From: Phormidesmis priestleyi ULC007
Lineage (GTDB): Bacteria; Cyanobacteriota; Cyanobacteriia; Leptolyngbyales; Leptolyngbyaceae
DNA length: 37,417 nucleotides
Assembly (NCBI RefSeq): GCF_001895925.1
Contig: NZ_MPPI01000045.1
Span: 1 to 37,417, forward strand
Direction: 5' to 3'
In this document: positions 32,541-37,417 of the stretch, piece by piece
How the letters are laid out: every line of letters begins with the position of its first letter
Position numbering within the stretch: the first letter of the stretch is position 1
The notes under the pieces: generated by a model
Database searches by the model: none
What the model was told of the DNA's origin: nothing
The model's input: the letters and a program-made list of their open reading frames with translations, nothing else
Position numbers and translations under genes: made by a program

Positions 32541-34178
32541 CTAAATTTTACAAGTTAAATCGCCAGCGCGTTGAGTAAATCGGAGATTTTCTCGATAGTC
32601 GATCGGGCAGTCAATCACCGCCGGGACATCCTGAGCCAGCGCTTCTTTTAAGGTCGGAATTAAGTCAGCACAGGACTCGATTCGATATCCTTTCAAACCC
32701 ATACTTTCGGCAAATTTTACAAAATCAGGATTGCCAAATTTAATGAATGAAGAATGTCCAAAATGGTTTTCTTGTTTCCATTCGATCAGCCCATAGCCGC
32801 CGTCGTTAAAGATAATCGTGACGAATGCCGTTCCGATTCTGAGCGCAGTTTCTAATTCTTGACAGTTCATCATAAAACCACCGTCGCCCGTGACCGCAAC
32901 TACTTTATGTTGGGGATGCACCAGCTTGGCAGCGATCGCACCCGGAATTGCAATGCCCATTGCCGCAAACCCATTAGAAATAATGCAAGTGTTGGGACGA
33001 TGACAGTGATAGTGACGCGCCATCCACATCTTGTGCGCTCCCACGTCTGAAATCACGATATCGTCAGGCCCCATGACTTGCCGCAGATCATAAATCAGCT
33101 TTTGCGGCTTGATTGGGAAGCCATCATCACCAGCATATTGAGCATAGTCAGCCCGAATTTCAGCCCGAAGCTCTAACGCATACGGTTCGGGTTTGCCTGC
33201 ACGATCGACACGATTTAAAATCTCTTGCAGCGCATCTGAGATATTTCCCACCACTTCGGCGATCGGAATATAGCTGCTGTCAATCTGAGCCGGGGTGACA
33301 CTGATATGCACGATCGGAATATCGGCGTTAGGGTTCCACTTTTTGGGCGAATATTCAATCAAGTCATAGCCGATCGCGATCACCAAATCAGCCTGATCAA
33401 AGCCACAGCTAATATAGTCACGTTGCTGTAAACCAACTGCCCATAGCGCTAAAGGATGAGTGTAAGGAATCACGCCTTTGCCCATAAAAGTGTTAGCAAC
33501 CGGAATATTGAGTTGAGTCGCAAACTTAGTCACCATCTCACTGGCACGATCGCGAATCGCCCCATTCCCCACCAGAATTAACGGATTTTTTGCTTCGGCA
33601 ATCGCGATCGCGGCTTTCTCAATACTGTGAAACGAAGCGTAGGTTTTTTCGATCGCGCCCGTCGTTAATGGTTTGCCTTCAACGAGCATCGCGGCAATAT
33701 TTTCAGGCAAATCAATGTGAACAGCACCGGGGTTTTCGGTCTGAGCAATTTTGAATGCCCTCCGCACAATCTCTGAGGTGTTGCTAGGGCGAACGATCTG
33801 AGCATTCCATTTAGTGACGGGGGCAAACATCGCCACCAGATCGAGATATTGATGAGACTCGATGTGCATGCGATCGGTGCCAACTTGCCCGGTGATCGCG
33901 ACGAGTGGGGCCCGATCGAGGTTTGCGTCTGCCACCCCAGTCATCAAATTAGTCGCCCCTGGGCCGAGCGTCGAGAGACACACTCCCGCACATCCGGTCA
34001 AGCGCCCATAGACATCTGCCATGAAGGCTGCGCCCTGCTCATGACGAGTGGTGATGAATTGAATAGAGGAATTCTCAAGGGATTCCAAAACGTGAAGATT
34101 TTCTTCACCGGGTAGCCCAAAAATGTATTTTACGCCCTCATTTTCTAGGCATCGAATCAATAGTTCAGCCGTGTTCAT
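32541..34178 (-). CDS. acetolactate synthase large-subunit-like ThDP enzyme
   Basis: A 545-residue thiamine-diphosphate enzyme. The N-terminal PYR domain contains the activating glutamate in FGLPGEENLHVLE (about Glu25) and RHEQGAAFMADVYGRLTG. The central domain is NPLILVGNGAIRD, and the C-terminal PP domain has the ThDP motif GDGGFMMNCQELETALR...NDGGYGLIEWKQ. It condenses two pyruvates, or pyruvate and 2-oxobutanoate, to acetohydroxy acids. The absence of the longer C-terminal part and the sequence of the PP loop point to an AlsS-like or second IlvB-type enzyme rather than the main IlvB. No regulatory subunit gene is adjacent. ATG 34178 starts the conserved MNTAELLIRCLENEGV. Confidence 0.88.
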   Translation of the reverse strand: MNTAELLIRCLENEGVKYIFGLPGEENLHVLESLENSSIQFITTRHEQGAAFMADVYGRLTGCAGVCLSTLGPGATNLMTGVADANLDRAPLVAITGQVGTDRMHIESHQYLDLVAMFAPVTKWNAQIVRPSNTSEIVRRAFKIAQTENPGAVHIDLPENIAAMLVEGKPLTTGAIEKTYASFHSIEKAAIAIAEAKNPLILVGNGAIRDRASEMVTKFATQLNIPVANTFMGKGVIPYTHPLALWAVGLQQRDYISCGFDQADLVIAIGYDLIEYSPKKWNPNADIPIVHISVTPAQIDSSYIPIAEVVGNISDALQEILNRVDRAGKPEPYALELRAEIRADYAQYAGDDGFPIKPQKLIYDLRQVMGPDDIVISDVGAHKMWMARHYHCHRPNTCIISNGFAAMGIAIPGAIAAKLVHPQHKVVAVTGDGGFMMNCQELETALRIGTAFVTIIFNDGGYGLIEWKQENHFGHSSFIKFGNPDFVKFAESMGLKGYRIESCADLIPTLKEALAQDVPAVIDCPIDYRENLRFTQRAGDLTCKI

Positions 34179-34222
34179 TTTGCTCCTAGTCTACCTTTCG
34201 GGAAAAGCGATTAAGGTGGGTC

Positions 34223-34375
34223 ATGAGATTTGATGAATTGGGACAACTCACGAATCAACAGATTGCGACTTTAGTCGGCGTTGCCCCTTTAGACTACGAT
34301 AGTGGACGGATGAAAGGGAAACGTTGGGTGTTGGGCGATCGTGCGCCTGTGTTCCTCTACCCGCTTGACTTTTAA
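34223..34375 (+). pseudogene. IS110-family transposase remnant
   Basis: A 50-codon frame reads DELGQLTNQQIATLVGVAPL, then DYDSGRMKGKRWVLGDRAPV, and then diverges. This matches the C-terminal transposase_20 part of IS110 transposases (ELG.L...QIA.LVGVAP...DSG...GKR...GGRA.VR). The N-terminal RuvC-like domain and the serine-containing end are missing. The flank to 34650 shows no further gene; a 63-codon frame at 34341-34532 is not convincing. Confidence 0.7.
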
Positions 34376-34650
34376 GATAATCGCTAAATCCTTTCTTAAC
34401 ATTTTGCAGATGCTCCCTTCTAATTTCTTTCTGGAGTTGAGACGTTTTTTAGTGAAGCAACTTCATGAAGTTCTTAAGTTTGATTTAGAGCGAGAGCATT
34501 CTCTCTTAGATGAGTCAGGCTTGAACAATTGAGCTAAATTGTTAGAATTCCTGGCTCGATCGTCGAGCAATAGTCTCGCGAAACTGCATACTCAAGCCGT
34601 TTTTCAAAGATATTTTTGCGGCACTGTTCACTCTATTCGGGGCGACTCCT

Positions 34651-36267
34651 ATGACCGATCCAACCGCGACTAGCACCCTCTCATCACCAGGGGTCACGGC
34701 TCCTCCAACTTATTCAGGCCCTAAAGAGGTTTTGATCAACAAACCTGTGACGCTGAAAGGCACTTATGACGCAACGCGCATCGCTCAGGTTACGCTGTCT
34801 GCCGAAGATAAATTTCCGCTCAATGTCACAACCAGTAACGGAACCTGGCAGGTGACAATGCCCAATGGATTTTCTACGGCAGGATCGCGATGGCTGCGTT
34901 TGAAAGGTGTTGATAGCGCGGGTAAAATGATTGAAAATCGGGTTTTTTATATTACGGTGAGCAGTGACCCGCTGACGATCGGGCAATCTTTAACGCTCAA
35001 AGTTTTACAAGATACGTTCTTTAAAGCGGCTCCGGCTGATTCATCGACACTCACCGATCAGCAGAAAGTTTTGGTCAAAGCCGGACAGACATTTAGCGTT
35101 AATCGCTATGGCTCGATCGATGGTCACGTCAAGCTAGAGTTGGGCGAAACGATTGCTCCGATCGGCAATTTTGGCTATTTCTACGATAGTCACGTTCAAC
35201 TCAGCAAAGGCACTCAAATCTTTCGCTTTAACCTTGAAGACGTTCCTAATGTCTCGGTGACGGCTCAGTTGGTGATCAACACCACGACGATTCTCAAAGC
35301 AAAGTTAGGAGATTCTTCAACCCTCGCCGCCAATCAGAAGATTAATGCAGTGGCGGGACAAACCTACGCCATCACAGGCTATGCGTGTGTGAACGGACAT
35401 TTTCGCGTCAAGTTGGCTGAACCGATCGCAGGTTTTGGCGACACCGGATTTGTCTATTGGAAATTTGCTCAAGTTAAGCGCAACGGCAAATCGATTCCTT
35501 ATGACTCAGATGCTTTGACGGTGACAGCGCTCACGCCTACGATTTTCAAAAAGCGTCCCATTGATTCTTCGCAGCTACAAGCTTCAGAGCGAACAAGTTT
35601 CACGGCTGGAACATTGTATGGCGTGTCTAGTTATGCGATTCAAGGCGGACATATCAAGGTTTCGCTCACCGAAGAGTTGCCAGGATTTGGCAATACGGGC
35701 TTTGTTTTTCCGAGTTTTGTGCAGATGAAACGCGGCGGTAAACCGTTTAATCCGATTCCGCCGACGGTTGAGATTAATGTGCCTTACTTCTCTCAGCGAG
35801 ATAATCCGCGCTATTACTGGGCAACGTGTAATGTTACCTCGATCGCGATGGTCTTTTACTATTACGGCATTCGCGCTAAAAACGGCGGTCAGCTAGAAGA
35901 TGAACTCTTGCAGTGGTGTCTCAACAAAGGCGGAGAAGGTGCTCAAACGAATCACAATGTCCTTTCGCAACTGGTTCAGTCCTATGGCTTTAAGCCCAGC
36001 TTTAGCGTCAACCGCACCTGGCAAGAAGTTAAAGAAGAACTGACCAATGGTCGTCCTGTCGTTTTATGCGGGCTGTTTACGCACGGGGGACACATTATCA
36101 CGGCGATCGGGTTTACCTCCCAGGGCTACATTGTGAATGACCCTTGGGGCGATGCGATGTCTGGTTACTCTAACACTGAGGGTCGTAAGCGTCTATATCC
36201 TTATAGCTATGTCGATGAAGTGGCTGGCCCGGATGGCGGAGTGTGGGCACACTTTATTTCTAAGTAG
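34651..36267 (+). CDS. C39-family cysteine peptidase with N-terminal beta-domains
   Basis: A 538-residue protein. Residues about 25-108 form an Ig-like beta-domain (INKPVTLKGTYDATRI...). Then come three repeats of about 90 residues, each with a pattern such as ADSSTLTDQQKVLVKAGQTF...GHVKLELGETIAPIGNFGYF, which look like SH3-like binding modules. The C-terminal peptidase_C39_2 domain has Cys in WATCNVTSIAMVF, His in GGHIITAIGF and Asp/Asn in IVNDPWGDA. No classical signal peptide is seen (starts MTDPTATSTLSSPG), although the architecture suggests an exported lytic or processing enzyme. A start following GGGGCGACTCCT is weak but in agreement with the conserved region. Confidence 0.85.
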   Translation: MTDPTATSTLSSPGVTAPPTYSGPKEVLINKPVTLKGTYDATRIAQVTLSAEDKFPLNVTTSNGTWQVTMPNGFSTAGSRWLRLKGVDSAGKMIENRVFYITVSSDPLTIGQSLTLKVLQDTFFKAAPADSSTLTDQQKVLVKAGQTFSVNRYGSIDGHVKLELGETIAPIGNFGYFYDSHVQLSKGTQIFRFNLEDVPNVSVTAQLVINTTTILKAKLGDSSTLAANQKINAVAGQTYAITGYACVNGHFRVKLAEPIAGFGDTGFVYWKFAQVKRNGKSIPYDSDALTVTALTPTIFKKRPIDSSQLQASERTSFTAGTLYGVSSYAIQGGHIKVSLTEELPGFGNTGFVFPSFVQMKRGGKPFNPIPPTVEINVPYFSQRDNPRYYWATCNVTSIAMVFYYYGIRAKNGGQLEDELLQWCLNKGGEGAQTNHNVLSQLVQSYGFKPSFSVNRTWQEVKEELTNGRPVVLCGLFTHGGHIITAIGFTSQGYIVNDPWGDAMSGYSNTEGRKRLYPYSYVDEVAGPDGGVWAHFISK

Positions 36268-36289
36268 CGATCGACGTTCATAGTTTGAT

Positions 36290-36376
36290 GTTAGGGAGCC
36301 GCGTGAACATGAAGTACTGGGTTGTGAACCTGCTGTGAGGTAGAGAACTTCACCGGATCTATGCCGACTCCCTAAC
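36290..36376. repeat. long-loop inverted repeat in the convergent spacer
   Basis: GTTAGGGAG (36290-36298) and CTCCCTAAC (36368-36376) form a 9-base-pair stem around 69 bases. It lies between the convergent C39 peptidase gene and the 123-residue hypothetical gene and may be a bidirectional terminator or a small repeat. Confidence 0.4.
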
Positions 36377-36379
36377 TTC

Positions 36380-36751
36380 CTACAGTTGAATCGTAGTTTT
36401 GTTGTGTAACTCCTCCACTTGAATGAGTGAACCATCACCCAGAACAATGTTGAATTTCACTAAAGAACGTTCAACTTGATAACCGGGCAACACTCGAACA
36501 ATTTGATATTCAGTCGTCAAATCACTCATGCCATCCCATTTGAACAATGCCAGTTGATTGGACGCAATCTCACTCAGTTGTGAAACGAAATCTTCAATGC
36601 TGTCGCTCACATTCACGAGAATGCCAGACGAGAGGAAGATGTAACGCTCTTGCAAATCCAAAGTAACATTAACTCGATAACGTTTTTCAATTGAGCAACG
36701 TAACTCAACAGTGAACGAAATCGAGCTAGGCACGATCGTCCTAACTCCCAT
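36380..36751 (-). CDS. hypothetical protein, beta-rich
   Basis: A 123-residue protein, probably mostly beta-strand (SISFTVELRCSIEKRYRVNVT, YQIVRVLPGYQVERSLVKFN, NIVLGDGSLIQVEELH). There is no signal peptide or membrane segment. I know no family. ATG 36751 follows GAGAGGACAAAAAT. It is 16 bases downstream of a 39-codon gene on the same strand with a very strong ribosome binding site, so the two likely form a small operon. Confidence 0.65.
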   Translation of the reverse strand: MGVRTIVPSSISFTVELRCSIEKRYRVNVTLDLQERYIFLSSGILVNVSDSIEDFVSQLSEIASNQLALFKWDGMSDLTTEYQIVRVLPGYQVERSLVKFNIVLGDGSLIQVEELHNKTTIQL

Positions 36752-36767
36752 ATTTTTGTCCTCTCGG

Positions 36768-36887
36768 TTAATTCAAAGAGGACAAAAACACTGATTTCTC
36801 AGATATTCCGTGTGGGTAAAGAATGTATGCAGGATCTTGATTCCAGCCTTTCAAGATCCCATAGCAAAGCTGACGGTGTACAATCAT
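36768..36887 (-). CDS. small protein of 39 residues upstream of the hypothetical gene
   Basis: ATG 36887 is preceded by AGGAGGCGTTC, an ideal Shine-Dalgarno sequence and spacing. The frame encodes MIVHRQLCYGILKGWNQDPA and ends FLSSLN with TAA at 36768. It lies 16 bases ahead of the 123-residue gene. I do not recognise it. It may be a real small protein or a translated leader that couples translation of the next gene. Confidence 0.5.
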   Translation of the reverse strand: MIVHRQLCYGILKGWNQDPAYILYPHGISEKSVFLSSLN

Positions 36888-37309
36888 GAACGCCTCCTGA
36901 GTTAGTTGGTGTAACTAGGGATGGAAGTCCTCGGAGTCTGATTGTCCAGATCAGATTTCCGGGGCACAACTCCATCACTGCGATGTATTCTACAGGAGTT
37001 TTTTGCTTTTTGGAATGCTAGAAGGTCTAATGGTTATTTCAAGGGTTTCGATCGTGGGATAGCAGGAGTCCGATCGACCCAGCATAATGGCGTGTTCATT
37101 TTAAGAGGTAGGGAAGCAGAGTTTTCCCAGTTCTAGAAAGGAAAATTTGAAAGTCCTCGGTATAACTACCCAAATAGAGGAGTTATCCTGTGAAGATTCC
37201 GTATAGAACCTTAAAAAGTAGGAGTTATCCGGCTTCCACACGGCATAATTCTCCTATAAAGGGTGTTATGCCGATTGGCAGGAGTCCAAACGGCAGAAAT
37301 ACTAGTTAG
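36888..37309. other. repeat-rich spacer with iterated GGAGT motifs and hairpins
   Basis: No gene is supported. CAGGAGT or TAGGAGT-type motifs recur near 36990, 37063, 37177, 37220 and 37280. Two of them (37177 and 37220) share the longer AGGAGTTATCC. Hairpins: TCTGAT-N7-ATCAGA near 36938-36956, and CGGCATAA (37241-37248) / TTATGCCG (37266-37273). Together these suggest a decayed mobile element or a structured RNA. Confidence 0.4.
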
Positions 37310-37417
37310 ACGTGCGACTCGAAGTCGTTCGGGGGAGTTGGAAGGACTTCAAAAGCCCTTCCCTGTCAGTGTTCAGGCAGATGTCCGCCTTGGAATGTTC
37401 AACCAGTAATGGGAGGG
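37310..37417 (+). other. possible 5' end of a group II intron running out of the window
   Basis: From about 37310 the sequence reads GTGCGACTCGAAGTCG, which agrees with the GUGYG 5' end and the first hairpin (CGACT-CGA-AGTCG) of chloroplast-like bacterial group II introns common in cyanobacteria. Further stems follow (GGAAGG / CCTTCC, GGC...GCC). Only about 108 bases are visible; no reverse transcriptase frame or domain V is inside the window, so the call is tentative. Confidence 0.35.

Noticed and set aside
34341-34532. 63-codon frame after the IS110 remnant
   Set aside because: Overlaps the transposase remnant in another frame and shows no family features.

Overview
The window is chromosomal DNA of a cyanobacterium, most likely filamentous and Leptolyngbya-like. 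The evidence is frequent GCGATCGC (HIP1-type) octamers, a DnaK2-type chaperone, a photosystem I accumulation factor, an Nrt/Cmp-type anion ABC transporter with the fused NrtC subunit, Uma2 and Rpn family proteins, and dispersed palindromic repeats in most spacers. The species cannot be named from the sequence alone.

Layout. 1-1600: hypothetical protein and an Rpn-family nuclease (both minus). 1800-4700: small heat-shock protein, then dnaK, each followed by a hairpin terminator. 4860-7210: Uma2 protein (minus), then ilvA (threonine deaminase). 7400-9640: a convergent type II restriction-modification pair. The C5 methyltransferase carries an N-terminal helix-turn-helix, and its promoter sits inside an inverted repeat. 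9750-10970: antitoxin-like fragment, then a minus-strand pair (photosystem I accumulation factor, ridA). 10970-12010: long AT-rich regulatory spacer with many ATTGAT/ATCAAT dyads. 12011-17430: nrtABCD-type operon for nitrate (or bicarbonate) uptake. 17600-19380: peptidoglycan-binding protein and radC. 19615-20912: a ParM-like actin gene overlapping a small ribbon-helix-helix-like gene. 21152-23627: an island between tRNA-Val(CAC) and a tRNA with anticodon CAT. 23747-34180: LysM/M23 peptidase, trmL, prs, yqeY, a membrane Ser/Thr kinase, bioD and an acetolactate synthase-like enzyme. 34220-37417: IS110 remnant, C39-type peptidase, a two-gene unit of small hypothetical proteins, and a repeat-rich end that may enter a group II intron.

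The most interesting region is the island beside tRNA-Val. On the minus strand it holds a frameshifted, truncated Cas12k gene. Next comes a short CRISPR-repeat-like remnant (ending GGTGGATAGAAAG), and directly after that a spacer-like stretch beginning GCGCACTTCCTTC. That 13-mer is identical to the adjacent tRNA-Val gene, where it lies immediately 3' of GTA, which fits the GTN PAM of type V-K systems. Between this homing guide and the tRNA lie several degenerate repeats resembling transposon-end (TnsB) sites. I read this as the relic of a type V-K CRISPR-associated transposon with its delocalized homing guide and target side by side. An IS200-like insertion and an excisionase-like gene with a truncated upstream partner fill the rest of the island.

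Functional links: ilvA, ridA (which removes the reactive enamine made by IlvA-type enzymes) and an acetolactate synthase-like gene concern branched-chain amino-acid metabolism but lie apart. The Nrt-type operon is a complete import system.
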